Assembly (NCBI GenBank): GCA_945788485.1
Contig: CALZMB010000005.1
Span: 1 to 21,359 of the forward strand
Origin: an uncultured bacterium
GTDB lineage: Bacteria > Bacteroidota > Bacteroidia > Bacteroidales > Bacteroidaceae
Direction: 5' to 3'
DNA length: 21,359 nt
Shown here: piece after piece, positions 13,602 through 21,239 of the stretch
How positions within the stretch are numbered: the first letter of the stretch is position 1
How the letters are laid out: the number at the start of each line of letters is the position of its first letter
Position numbers and translations under genes: made by a program
The notes under the pieces: model-generated
Told to the model about the DNA's origin: nothing
The model's input: only the letters and a program-made list of their open reading frames with translations
The model's database searches: none

Positions 13602-15113
13602 ATGAGCGATAGATTGTATATTTTTGACACTACGCTGCGCGACGGCGAGCAAGTGCCGGGATGTCAGCTGAACACCATCGAGAAGATTCAAGTCGCAAAA
13701 CAGCTTGAAACTCTTGGCGTGGATGTCATAGAGGCAGGCTTCCCCATCTCAAGCCCCGGCGATTTTAATAGTGTCATCGAGATCAGCAAAGCTGTGACAT
13801 GGCCCACGATATGTGCGCTGACACGCGCCGTGCAGAAAGACATCGACGTTGCAGCCGAGGCATTGCAATATGCTAAGCACAAGCGAATACATACTGGCAT
13901 CGGTACATCTGAAAGCCACATACGCTATAAGTTCAACTCCACTCCCGAGGAAATAATCGAGAGGGCGGTGGCTGCGGTGAAGTATGCGAAACGATATGTC
14001 GAAGACGTGGAATTCTATGCCGAAGACGCAGGACGCACAGACAACGAGTATCTCGCGCGTGTCATCGAAGCTGTGACAAAGGCGGGAGCAACGGTCTGCA
14101 ACATCCCCGACACCACTGGCTTCCGTGTGCCCAACGAGTATCATGAGAAGATAAAATATCTATACGAGCATGTCGATGCCTTCGCTGCCGGAAAGGCTAT
14201 CCTCTCTACACACTGCCACAACGACCTCGGCATGGCTACGGCAAACACTGTTGCCGGAGTGCTCGGAGGCGCACGGCAGGTGGAGGTCACAATCAACGGC
14301 ATCGGAGAACGTGCCGGAAACACCTCGCTCGAAGAGGTGGCGATGATTTTCAAGACACACCCCGACCTCGGCATAGAGACGAACATCAACACTACGAAAA
14401 TCTATCCTACAAGCCGTATGGTCAGCTCGCTCATGAATATGCCCGTACAGCCGAACAAAGCCATCGTCGGAAAGAATGCCTTCGCACACTCGTCCGGCAT
14501 ACACCAGGACGGCGTGCTGAAGAATGCTTCAACTTACGAAATTATGGACCCGAAGGAGGTCGGCATTGACGATAACGCCATCGTACTGACAGCACGCTCT
14601 GGACGTGCCGCCCTGAAACACCGCCTCAGCGTCAACGGAGTGGAGGTCAGTGGAGAGAAACTCGACAAGCTATATCAGGAGTTCCTCAAACTTGCCGACA
14701 AGAAGAAAGAGGTCAACGACGACGATATCCTCGTACTTGCTGGCGCCGACCGCGCCGATGCACATGCCATCAAACTCGACTTCCTCCAGGTGACGACTGG
14801 CATGGACAACCACTCTAAGTGTGTCGCATCGCTCGGTCTCGACATCTCAGGACAGAAATTCGAGTCATGCTCTACAGGCAACGGTCCGGTTGATGCCGCC
14901 ATCCGTGCGCTCAAGAAGATTATCCTAAAAGAGATGACACTCAAAGAGTTCACCATACAGGCTATCTCAAAAGGCTCTGACGATGTCGGAAAGGTACACA
15001 TGCAGGTGGAATACGACAACCATCTCTATTACGGCTTCGGAGCTGACACCGACGTCGTGAAAGCATCGGTTGAGGCATACATCGACTGCATAAACAAATT
15101 CAAGAACAGATAA
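13602..15113 (+). CDS. leuA: 2-isopropylmalate synthase
   Basis: Condenses acetyl-CoA with 2-oxoisovalerate, the first committed step of leucine synthesis. The 503-residue length and layout fit the bacterial LeuA type. The TIM-barrel catalytic domain begins YIFDTTLRDGEQVPGCQL. It includes ALTRAVQKDID, the substrate-pocket region HTGIGTSESHIRYKF, VEFYAEDAGRTD, and the metal histidines in LSTHCHNDLGMATAN. GIGERAGNTSLEEV is followed by the linker with SGIHQDGVLKN. The C-terminal ~120 residues form the LeuA dimer/allosteric domain (ASLGLDISGQKFESCSTGNGPVDAA), the usual site of leucine feedback inhibition. It is the first gene of a leuA-leuC-leuD-cimA operon with a promoter immediately upstream. 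A 128-nt gap mostly filled with a family A array precedes leuC. Confidence 0.96.
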   Translation: MSDRLYIFDTTLRDGEQVPGCQLNTIEKIQVAKQLETLGVDVIEAGFPISSPGDFNSVIEISKAVTWPTICALTRAVQKDIDVAAEALQYAKHKRIHTGIGTSESHIRYKFNSTPEEIIERAVAAVKYAKRYVEDVEFYAEDAGRTDNEYLARVIEAVTKAGATVCNIPDTTGFRVPNEYHEKIKYLYEHVDAFAAGKAILSTHCHNDLGMATANTVAGVLGGARQVEVTINGIGERAGNTSLEEVAMIFKTHPDLGIETNINTTKIYPTSRMVSSLMNMPVQPNKAIVGKNAFAHSSGIHQDGVLKNASTYEIMDPKEVGIDDNAIVLTARSGRAALKHRLSVNGVEVSGEKLDKLYQEFLKLADKKKEVNDDDILVLAGADRADAHAIKLDFLQVTTGMDNHSKCVASLGLDISGQKFESCSTGNGPVDAAIRALKKIILKEMTLKEFTIQAISKGSDDVGKVHMQVEYDNHLYYGFGADTDVVKASVEAYIDCINKFKNR

Positions 15114-15141
15114 TCATCCAGACAACAATGCGAGAACAGTT

Positions 15142-15233
15142 GACTCGTCAACTAAATACTAACAACTTGTTTACTTGTCAACTAAAAACTATCAACTTGT
15201 CAACTCGTCAACTTGTTTACTCGTCAACTAAAA
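15142..15233 (+). repeat. Family A tandem array, copy 5, inside the leu operon
   Basis: CAACT-core units with CGT/TGT and AAAAACTAT-like spacers fill most of the leuA-leuC gap and end 8 nt before the leuC ATG. The array is open in the leuC frame back to an ATG at 15128, but the peptide it would encode is pure repeat sequence and is not counted as part of LeuC. Confidence 0.95.
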
Positions 15234-15241
15234 AAACAATT

Positions 15242-16633
15242 ATGGGAAAAACATTATTCGATAAAATATGGGACGCACATGTCGTGCAGAACGTGGAAGA
15301 CGGCCCTACACAATTATACATCGACCGCCTCTACGCACACGAGGTGACATCACCACAAGCTTTCGACGCTCTGCGCGACAAGCAGATCAAGGTATTCCGT
15401 CCCGACCATGTCATCGCCATGCCCGACCATAACACGCCGTCCGACCAGCAGGACCATATCGACGACCCTGTCGGACGGAAACAGGTGGAGACACTCGCTG
15501 CCAACTGCGCCGAGTTCGGCATCAGACATTTCGCTATGGGCACTAAAGACAACGGCATCATACACGTTGTCGGACCAGAGAAAGCCCTCTCTCTCCCCGG
15601 CATGACAATCGTTTGCGGAGACTCGCATACATCAACGCACGGCGCTGTAGGCGCAATAGCGATGGGCATAGGCACATCAGAAGTGGCGCAGGTGCTCGCG
15701 TCGCAGTGCATCCTGCAGTCGAAGCCGAAGACGATGCGCATCAATGTCGAAGGCACACTGCCTCCGATGACGACAGCAAAGGATGTCGCGCTCTATATCA
15801 TGGCGCAGATGACGACTTCTGGCGCAACAGGCTATGCAGTGGAATATGCAGGCTCTGCCATACGCAATATGTCGATGGAAGGGCGCCTCACGCTCTCAAA
15901 CCTCTCTATCGAGATGGGTTCGCGCGCCGGACTGATAGCTCCCGACGAGACAACGTTCGAATATATCAAAGGCAGAGAATATGCTCCGAAGGGTGAAGAG
16001 TGGGAGAAAGCTCTCGCTGAATGGAAGACACTCTATTCTGACGACGACGCTGTCTTCGACAAAGAAGTGACTTATCGTGCCGAGGACATCACCCCGCGCA
16101 TCACATACGGTACTAACCCCGGTGCGGGCATCGCCATTGACGAGGCTGTCCCGACGCTCGATGCCATCGATGAGGCTGATAGGACGCAGTTCCTCGGTAT
16201 GCTCGACTATATGCAGTTCCAGCCAGGACAAAAACTCGAAGGCACACCAGTTGACTATTGCTTCCTCGGAGCTTGCACCAACGGCAGAATAGAAGATTTC
16301 CGCGCGTTCGCAAGCATCGTGAAAGGAAAGAAGAAGGCTGACAATGTCGTGGCATGGCTCGTGCCTGGCTCTTGGCTCGTTCGTCAGCAGATAATAGACG
16401 AAGGCATAGACAAGATTCTCGAAGAGGCGGGCTTTGAACTCCGTCTCCCGTCATGCTCGTCATGCCTCGCCATGAACCCGGATAAAGTGCCGGCAGGAAA
16501 ACTCTCCATCTCAACCAGCAACCGCAACTTCGTCGGCAGACAGGGACCGGGCGCACGCACCGTACTCGCTTCCCCGCTCGTCGTTGCGGCATCAGCCGTC
16601 ACTGGTGTCATCACCGACCCGCGAAAACTCTGA
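15242..16633 (+). CDS. leuC: 3-isopropylmalate dehydratase large subunit
   Basis: Aconitase-family [4Fe-4S] subunit. With LeuD it isomerises 2- to 3-isopropylmalate, and also citramalate to 3-methylmalate in organisms using the citramalate route. From the ATG at 15242 (MGKTLFDKIWDAHVV) the protein is 463 residues, the normal length. Features are PDHVIAMPDHNTPS, IVCGDSHTSTHGAVGAIAMGIGTSE, and the cluster-ligating cysteines Cys345 in GACTNGR and Cys405/Cys408 in PSCSSCLAMNPD. The C-terminus has SISTSNRNFVGRQG. An upstream ATG at 15128 would add 38 residues encoded by repeat array, which is unlikely. leuD follows after 37 nt. Confidence 0.96.
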   Translation: MGKTLFDKIWDAHVVQNVEDGPTQLYIDRLYAHEVTSPQAFDALRDKQIKVFRPDHVIAMPDHNTPSDQQDHIDDPVGRKQVETLAANCAEFGIRHFAMGTKDNGIIHVVGPEKALSLPGMTIVCGDSHTSTHGAVGAIAMGIGTSEVAQVLASQCILQSKPKTMRINVEGTLPPMTTAKDVALYIMAQMTTSGATGYAVEYAGSAIRNMSMEGRLTLSNLSIEMGSRAGLIAPDETTFEYIKGREYAPKGEEWEKALAEWKTLYSDDDAVFDKEVTYRAEDITPRITYGTNPGAGIAIDEAVPTLDAIDEADRTQFLGMLDYMQFQPGQKLEGTPVDYCFLGACTNGRIEDFRAFASIVKGKKKADNVVAWLVPGSWLVRQQIIDEGIDKILEEAGFELRLPSCSSCLAMNPDKVPAGKLSISTSNRNFVGRQGPGARTVLASPLVVAASAVTGVITDPRKL

Positions 16634-16670
16634 TTCTTGCTATTCACCTTAAAGCACGATATTTTTTATT

Positions 16671-17282
16671 ATGGCAAAACAGAAATTCAATATAATAGAA
16701 TCCACCTGCATACCGGTGGCAATAGACAACTGCAACACCGACCTCATCATACCGGCACGCTATCTCGCCAGCACAACACGCGACCCGAAGTTCTTCGGTG
16801 ATGCCTTCATGCACGACCTGCGTTATGATGCAGAGGGTAATCCTGTACCAGATTTCGTGATGAACCGCCCTGAGTTCTCTGAAGCTCCGCACGAGGGCGT
16901 TCACGAGATTATCATCGGAGGACAGAACTGGGGCTCCGGCTCAAGTCGCGAACACGCGGCATGGGCGATTGCCGGCTACGGAGTGAGAGTGGTCATCAGC
17001 TCTTCGTTTGCGGATATACACCGCAACAACCTGCTCAACTGCTTCGTCCTCCCTGTTGTCGTATCACGCGAGTTCCAGCAAGAACTCTTCGACACCATAG
17101 GGGCTGACCCGCAGGCAAAAGTAAGAGTTGATGTCCCGGCGCAGACTGTGACAAATCTCACAACAGGGCATTCTGAGCATTTCGACATCAACTCATACAA
17201 GAAATATTGTCTTGAAAATGCCTACGACGACATCGATTTCCTCCTCGCAAACAAAGACAAGATTGAGGCTTACGAGAAATAG
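16671..17282 (+). CDS. leuD: 3-isopropylmalate dehydratase small subunit
   Basis: The swivel-domain partner of LeuC; together they form the isomerase. The 203 residues match the family length. FNIIESTCIPVAIDNCNTDLIIPARYL near the N-terminus and GGQNWGSGSSREHAAWAIAGYG (the substrate-contacting GSSRE loop) are diagnostic. FADIHRNNLLNCFVLPVVV follows. The ATG at 16671 lies in an AT-rich gap after leuC. The gene is followed after 45 nt by cimA, which could use the same isomerase for its own product. Confidence 0.96.
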   Translation: MAKQKFNIIESTCIPVAIDNCNTDLIIPARYLASTTRDPKFFGDAFMHDLRYDAEGNPVPDFVMNRPEFSEAPHEGVHEIIIGGQNWGSGSSREHAAWAIAGYGVRVVISSSFADIHRNNLLNCFVLPVVVSREFQQELFDTIGADPQAKVRVDVPAQTVTNLTTGHSEHFDINSYKKYCLENAYDDIDFLLANKDKIEAYEK

Positions 17283-17327
17283 GTATATGATAGCTCTTGC
17301 ATAGTGATGATGTAATTCATACAGTTT

Positions 17328-18860
17328 GTGAAACATACGAGAATAGAAATAATGGACTCTACACTCCGCGATGGCGAACAGACCAGCGGAGTGTCTTTTG
17401 TGCCGCATGAGAAACTCATGTTGGCACGAGTGCTTTTGCGCGATGTCAATGTAGATAGAATTGAAGTGGCATCGGCTCGCGTATCTGAAGGTGAGCGTGA
17501 GGCGGTGAAGATGATATGCCGATACGCGCAGATGGCGGGGATGCTCGACAGGGTTGAGGTGCTCGGCTTTGTCGATAAAGGCAAGTCGATTGACTGGATA
17601 AGCGGATGCGGCGGAAAGGTTATCAACCTCCTCTCAAAAGGTTCGCTCAAACATTGTATGCAGCAGCTCGGAAAAACCGCCCCAGAGCATATCTTCGACA
17701 TCAGACGTGAAGTGGAATATGCCCACAGCAAGGGAATGACCGTCAACCTCTATCTCGAAGACTGGTCCAACGGCATGAAAAACTCTCCCGACTATGTCTT
17801 CCAACTAATGGAAGGACTGAAAGACTGCGGCATAAAGCGATTCATGCTCCCTGACACGCTCGGCGTGCTCGACCCCCTCTCCGTCTCACAGTTCTTCGTG
17901 AAGATGGTTGACAAATATCCTGACATCCATTTCGACTTCCATGCGCACAACGACTACGACCTCGCCGTAGCCAACTCCCTCTCTGCTGTCCTGGCAGGCG
18001 CTGCCGGACTGCATGTCACCGTCAACGGCCTCGGAGAACGCTGCGGCAATGCTCCGCTCAGTTCTGTGCATGTCATCCTCACCGACCATTTCAATGCCGT
18101 CACGAACATCAACGAGAACAGGCTGAATGAGGTGAGCCGCGTCGTTGAATCATACAGCGGCATTCCCGTTGCGCCTAACCAGCCTATTGTAGGCGAGAAT
18201 GTATTCACACAAGTGGCGGGAGTACATGCCGACGGAGACAACAAGGACAACCTCTATTGCAACGCGCTTGCGCCGGAACGCTTCGGAAGAAAACGTGAAT
18301 ACGCGCTCGGGAAAAGCTCGGGAAAAGCAAACATTGAGATGAACCTCCAGGAACTCGGACTGGAACTAACGCCCGAGCAGGTGAAGAAAATCACACAGCG
18401 TATCACAGAGCTTGGCGACCGCAAGGAGCGCGTCACACAAGAAGACCTGCCCTTCATCGTCTCTGACGTACTCAAACACTCCGCTCCCGACAGCGAAGAC
18501 AATGTCAAACTCCTCGGGTATATGGTAAGCCTCGCGTACGGCATAAAACCTATCGCATCAATAAAAATCGCAGTCAACGGAAAAGAATACACGGGAGACG
18601 CAACAGGCGACGGACAATATGACGCTTTCGTGAAGGCTCTCAGGCAAATATATTCCGACAAACTCGGCAGAACCTTGCCCGACCTCCTCAACTATGCCGT
18701 CACCATTCCGCCTGGAGGACGCACCGATGCCCTCGTGCAGACTGTCATCACATGGCAGCAAGGCACAAACATCTTCCGCACTCGTGCCCTTGATGCCGAC
18801 CAGACACAGGCGGCAATCAATGCCACATTCAAGATGCTGAACATCATAGAAAAAAAATAA
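17328..18860 (+). CDS. cimA: (R)-citramalate synthase, Leptospira type
   Basis: Condenses pyruvate with acetyl-CoA to citramalate, opening the threonine-independent route to 2-oxobutyrate and isoleucine. The 510-residue LeuA-like protein has a TIM barrel (RIEIMDSTLRDGEQTSGVSF, catalytic Arg14/Asp15; metal histidines in FDFHAHNDYDLAVANS) and a C-terminal regulatory domain (VSLAYGIKPIASIKIAVNGKEY). From remembered Leptospira interrogans CimA, the pyruvate-pocket residues Leu81, Leu104 and Tyr144 correspond at a constant offset of 2 to Leu79 (EVLGFVD), Leu102 (VINLLSKGS) and Tyr142 (VNLYLEDWSNG). This favours citramalate synthase over a second isopropylmalate synthase, the common database label. 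The start is GTG at 17328; an in-frame stop at 17313 leaves no earlier standard start, and the ATG at 17352 would cut the first strand. A strong terminator follows, and leuB is absent. Confidence 0.87.
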   Translation: MKHTRIEIMDSTLRDGEQTSGVSFVPHEKLMLARVLLRDVNVDRIEVASARVSEGEREAVKMICRYAQMAGMLDRVEVLGFVDKGKSIDWISGCGGKVINLLSKGSLKHCMQQLGKTAPEHIFDIRREVEYAHSKGMTVNLYLEDWSNGMKNSPDYVFQLMEGLKDCGIKRFMLPDTLGVLDPLSVSQFFVKMVDKYPDIHFDFHAHNDYDLAVANSLSAVLAGAAGLHVTVNGLGERCGNAPLSSVHVILTDHFNAVTNINENRLNEVSRVVESYSGIPVAPNQPIVGENVFTQVAGVHADGDNKDNLYCNALAPERFGRKREYALGKSSGKANIEMNLQELGLELTPEQVKKITQRITELGDRKERVTQEDLPFIVSDVLKHSAPDSEDNVKLLGYMVSLAYGIKPIASIKIAVNGKEYTGDATGDGQYDAFVKALRQIYSDKLGRTLPDLLNYAVTIPPGGRTDALVQTVITWQQGTNIFRTRALDADQTQAAINATFKMLNIIEKK

Positions 18861-18909
18861 AAAAAAGTGTGCTGAGAATCGTCATCCGATCTTCTCAGCA
18901 CACTTTTTT
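18861..18909. terminator. Bidirectional intrinsic terminator between the leu operon and the glycosyltransferase operon
   Basis: GTGTGCTGAGAA (18867-18878) pairs perfectly with TTCTCAGCACAC (18892-18903), flanked by an A-run on the left and a T-run on the right, so it works in both directions. It closes cimA (plus) and the hypothetical gene ending at 18957 (minus). A smaller TGGGG/CCCCA hairpin at 18932-18948 lies between it and the minus-strand gene. Confidence 0.92.
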
Positions 18910-18956
18910 CTTACCTTGCCTTGCCTTACGTTGGGGATTTTTGCCCCACAGTCTTG

Positions 18957-19316
18957 CTAAACAATATTCACATCGTTCTCTTTCATCCACTCCAACCTCT
19001 CTTTCGTCCTCTCCTTCACAGGAAACCGCTCAGACGGTATTGACGAGTGTGGCTTCATCCATCCATAACCTTTCAGATAATCAATACATACCTCGTTCTC
19101 ATCCTCAACCACATCTTTTGCCACTCCGAAGCGAGACAACAGCCAATAAATCACATTCATACCTTTCATATCCATTTTATATTTCAGTTCTTGCTCTTGT
19201 TTTTGTTTTCGTCCCTGTCCCCATCCCTTCGCGCCCCCGTTCAGTGTGCCTGCGCCAGCTGCTTTGCCGTCATTGCCACTGTCCCGGAGGTTCTGCCGCT
19301 GGGCTGTCCTTCTCAT
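18957..19316 (-). CDS. Small hypothetical protein coupled to the glycosyltransferase
   Basis: A 119-residue protein I do not recognise. Its ATG overlaps the stop of the upstream glycosyltransferase as ATGA (19313-19316), the classic sign of translational coupling; this is the main evidence that it is real. The N-terminal ~45 residues are basic and low-complexity (MRRTAQRQNLRDSGNDG, then KQKQEQELKYK). The C-terminal ~70 look like a folded domain: MNVIYWLLSRFGVAKDVVEDENEVCIDYLKGYGWMKP and a charged helical end. No signal peptide or transmembrane segment is evident. An alternative start at 19172 (MDMKGMNVIYW) would leave only the folded part. The frame continues open upstream inside the glycosyltransferase gene, so start choice rests on the overlap. 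Confidence 0.55.
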   Translation of the reverse strand: MRRTAQRQNLRDSGNDGKAAGAGTLNGGAKGWGQGRKQKQEQELKYKMDMKGMNVIYWLLSRFGVAKDVVEDENEVCIDYLKGYGWMKPHSSIPSERFPVKERTKERLEWMKENDVNIV

Positions 19317-20410
19317 TCCGTCATCCCATACACCACTCTCAGCTTCTCCACATACGCCTCCGGCGAGAACCTCTGCACAATCGTCCTCCTCGCATTCATA
19401 CCCAGAGAAGCCAAAGCCTGGCGATGTTTGTCCAACCATGCCACAGCACAGACAATGCCCTCCGCACTGCGCACGTCAACAAACACGCCATTTGCATCTT
19501 CGATGTCACTTTCGCCACATATCTCGCAAGGCTTCACCACATCCGGAATGGAACCGACAGGTGTGACGACAGGCACCACACCATATCCCATACACTCTAA
19601 AAGAGACATAGGCAGCCCCTCGAAATACGTCGGCATGACAAAGACATCTAAACTCCTTAAAAAAGCGTCCTTGCTCTCGCCAGACACCAGCCCGACATAT
19701 TCAAAGCACTCCCCTAAGTGCGCCTCGTAATCCGGCAGGAACTCGTCCTTCCGCTGCTCCTTGCCCGCAAACCTCAGCTTGAACCGCATCCCCCTCCTCT
19801 TCATCTCTATACAGGCATCAAGCAACTCCTTCATGCCTTTGTTCGGCTCTATCCTTCCAAGATAGCCTAAGGTCAAGATATGCCCGGCATCAATCCCAAC
19901 TCGTGGCGAAACAGGTATATCTGGACAGTTCGGAAGCACCACAACTTTCTTCGCACCGAAACGCTCTTCCAGAATTCTGCGCTCACCTTCGCTCAACACG
20001 ATAAACGTCACATCCCACGAGAACACCCATCTCATTATCCTCTCCAGAATGAACGGAATCTTACGGGCGGTAAGAAACAGCCCTCCGTGTATATGCACCA
20101 CCATCTTCCGTCCTCTCCTACGGGCAAAAGACATGAATAGCGGGTCACGCAGTATAGAAGGGGCACTGAGAGGAAACGAGTAGTGTATCAACGCCTCCTC
20201 CTCACGTCCGAGAAACGTCTTCCATTCCCTGTATGCCTTCCACGTTCTACGCAGCCTATTCAGCCATCCCTTTTCTTCGTCCGATTTTCCAAGAAGGAAA
20301 TGGAGATACCTGTCCTTGCTGTTGTTCTGTATGATAAACTGTGCAACACTCGACACACCACTAACATTCTTTGTCGGGTCGAGCGATGGTGCGGTTATTA
20401 TGATATTCAT
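19313..20410 (-). CDS. GT4-family glycosyltransferase
   Basis: A 365-residue GT-B fold glycosyltransferase, likely for surface polysaccharide or glycoconjugate synthesis in the cytoplasm. The N-terminal acceptor half begins MNIIITAPSLDPTKNVSGVSSVAQFI, with the glycine-containing loop common in GT4 enzymes, and includes KMVVHIHGGLFLTA. The nucleotide-sugar half has LGYLGRIEPNKGMKELLDAC, LRFAGKEQRKDEF, FEYVGLVSGESKDAFL and the EX7E motif in PTYFEGLPMSLLECMGYGVVPVVTPVGS. The ATG at 20410 is chosen because homologous proteins start at this strand; an upstream frame to 20458 adds a basic stretch that looks like leader. The sugar and acceptor are unknown. No other polysaccharide genes are adjacent apart from the coupled small gene. 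Confidence 0.9.
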   Translation of the reverse strand: MNIIITAPSLDPTKNVSGVSSVAQFIIQNNSKDRYLHFLLGKSDEEKGWLNRLRRTWKAYREWKTFLGREEEALIHYSFPLSAPSILRDPLFMSFARRRGRKMVVHIHGGLFLTARKIPFILERIMRWVFSWDVTFIVLSEGERRILEERFGAKKVVVLPNCPDIPVSPRVGIDAGHILTLGYLGRIEPNKGMKELLDACIEMKRRGMRFKLRFAGKEQRKDEFLPDYEAHLGECFEYVGLVSGESKDAFLRSLDVFVMPTYFEGLPMSLLECMGYGVVPVVTPVGSIPDVVKPCEICGESDIEDANGVFVDVRSAEGIVCAVAWLDKHRQALASLGMNARRTIVQRFSPEAYVEKLRVVYGMTE

Positions 20411-20497
20411 ATATAGTGTGAAAATCAATTTACGTTTTCTCCGTTGCCGTGATTCCACAAGGCCAGCATTCAGCCCACATCAATGGCAGTGCAAACC

Positions 20498-20556
20498 GAG
20501 ATTTGTCCTTGGACCCACTGACCGAAGGGAGGGAGTTTCCTTGAGTTTGCGAAAAA
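20498..20556. repeat. Palindromic element, left-truncated copy
   Basis: The core at 20498-20532 matches 4225-4260 with only a few differences (GGACCCACTGACCGAAGGGA here). The right arm at 20538-20556 (TCCTTGAGTTTGCGAAAAA) is the reverse complement of the left arm of the other copy at 18 of 19 positions. The left arm itself is missing. Confidence 0.8.
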
Positions 20557-20740
20557 TGCAGAGCCAAGCTTGCTTGAGCTATGCTGAGGTGCCGCCTGCC
20601 TTCGACAAAGTCAATGTTCTACTCGTTGTCTCTGTTGTCGTGAAAGAATCCGTGTCAATCTGTGCAATCTGTGGGACAATGCGGACGTTGTCTCCGTTGC
20701 CGTGAAAAATCCGTGCAATCCGTGTTCGTCCGTATGATTG

Positions 20741-20880
20741 TTCTTTCACGCAGATTTTGCAGATTCCTTTCATACGCTTGACAAAAACCGGAATCCACCC
20801 CTTGAAGATTCTTTCTCGCAAATCCCGCAGATGTCGCAGATTCTCTCATCAGATAGACAAAAACCGGAAAAACCCCTTGT
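20741..20880 (+). repeat. Imperfect tandem duplication, period about 68 nt
   Basis: Two copies begin TTCTTTCACG (20741) and TTCTTTCTCG (20809). Each has GCAGATT motifs, then GACAAAAACCGGAA, then CCCCTTG in the same order. CGCAGAT-type units also appear inside each copy, as in common Bacteroidales intergenic repeats. Confidence 0.75.
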
Positions 20881-21003
20881 GCTTGATGCAAATGATTTCT
20901 TCGAGCCCATGATGCTGTAGCCGCCTGAAAATCCTTGAGCCAGCTCAGATATTTTCAGCCACCTACATCATCACCCTACGGGGCTTTTGCATCAATCACA
21001 AGG
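20875..21003. repeat. 129-bp nested palindrome
   Basis: The outer arms CCTTGTGCTTGATGCAAA (20875-20892) and 20986-21003 match at 17 of 18 positions. The inner arms GATGCTGTAG (20911-20920) with 20963-20972, TGAAAAT (20926-20932) with 20951-20957, and GAGC (20937-20940) with 20943-20946 continue the fold to its apex. There is no T-run at the left side and only a loose A-run after the right. Confidence 0.85.
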
Positions 21004-21079
21004 CGATAAACCGAAAAAAACATTGAAAGCAGGAAAACCGTATGTCAAATCCTCAGTGCTTACGGAAACTGCAATTTTT

Positions 21080-21190
21080 TCACGACAACAAAGACAACAA
21101 AGACAACAATGACAACATTTCAGTTGTCAACTGCCGCCCGTGATAAATCACGGCAACAAAAACAACACTTGAGCCACAGAGGATGTAATT
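21080..21190 (+). repeat. Family B interspersed repeat, copy 2
   Basis: Same order as at 8598: TTCACGACAACA, four 9-nt GACAACAAN units, the palindrome CCGTGATAAATCACGG at 21138-21153, GGCAAC, ACAACACTTGAG and CACAGAGG. The segment between the 9-nt units and the palindrome differs (CAGTTGTCAACTG here). Confidence 0.9.
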
Positions 21191-21201
21191 AATAAATTAA
21201 A

Positions 21202-21239
21202 ATGTACAATGTTTAATGTACAATGAATTATGTACAATG
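21202..21239 (+). repeat. Three ATGTACAATG direct repeats, 14-nt spacing
   Basis: ATGTACAATG begins at 21202, 21216 and 21230, separated by 4-nt AT-rich spacers. A related TGTACAATG follows family B copy 1 near 8692, so this motif seems to travel with family B. Confidence 0.8.

Noticed and set aside
15128..15241. Upstream start that would extend LeuC by 38 residues
   Set aside because: The extension is encoded by the family A array, and LeuC homologues begin at the ATG at 15242.
18869..19600. 243-codon open frame beginning in the terminator
   Set aside because: It starts inside the terminator hairpin and runs antisense to two better-supported genes.
19047..19730. 227-codon open frame on the plus strand
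   Set aside because: It is antisense to the glycosyltransferase and the coupled small gene, and its composition is low-complexity.
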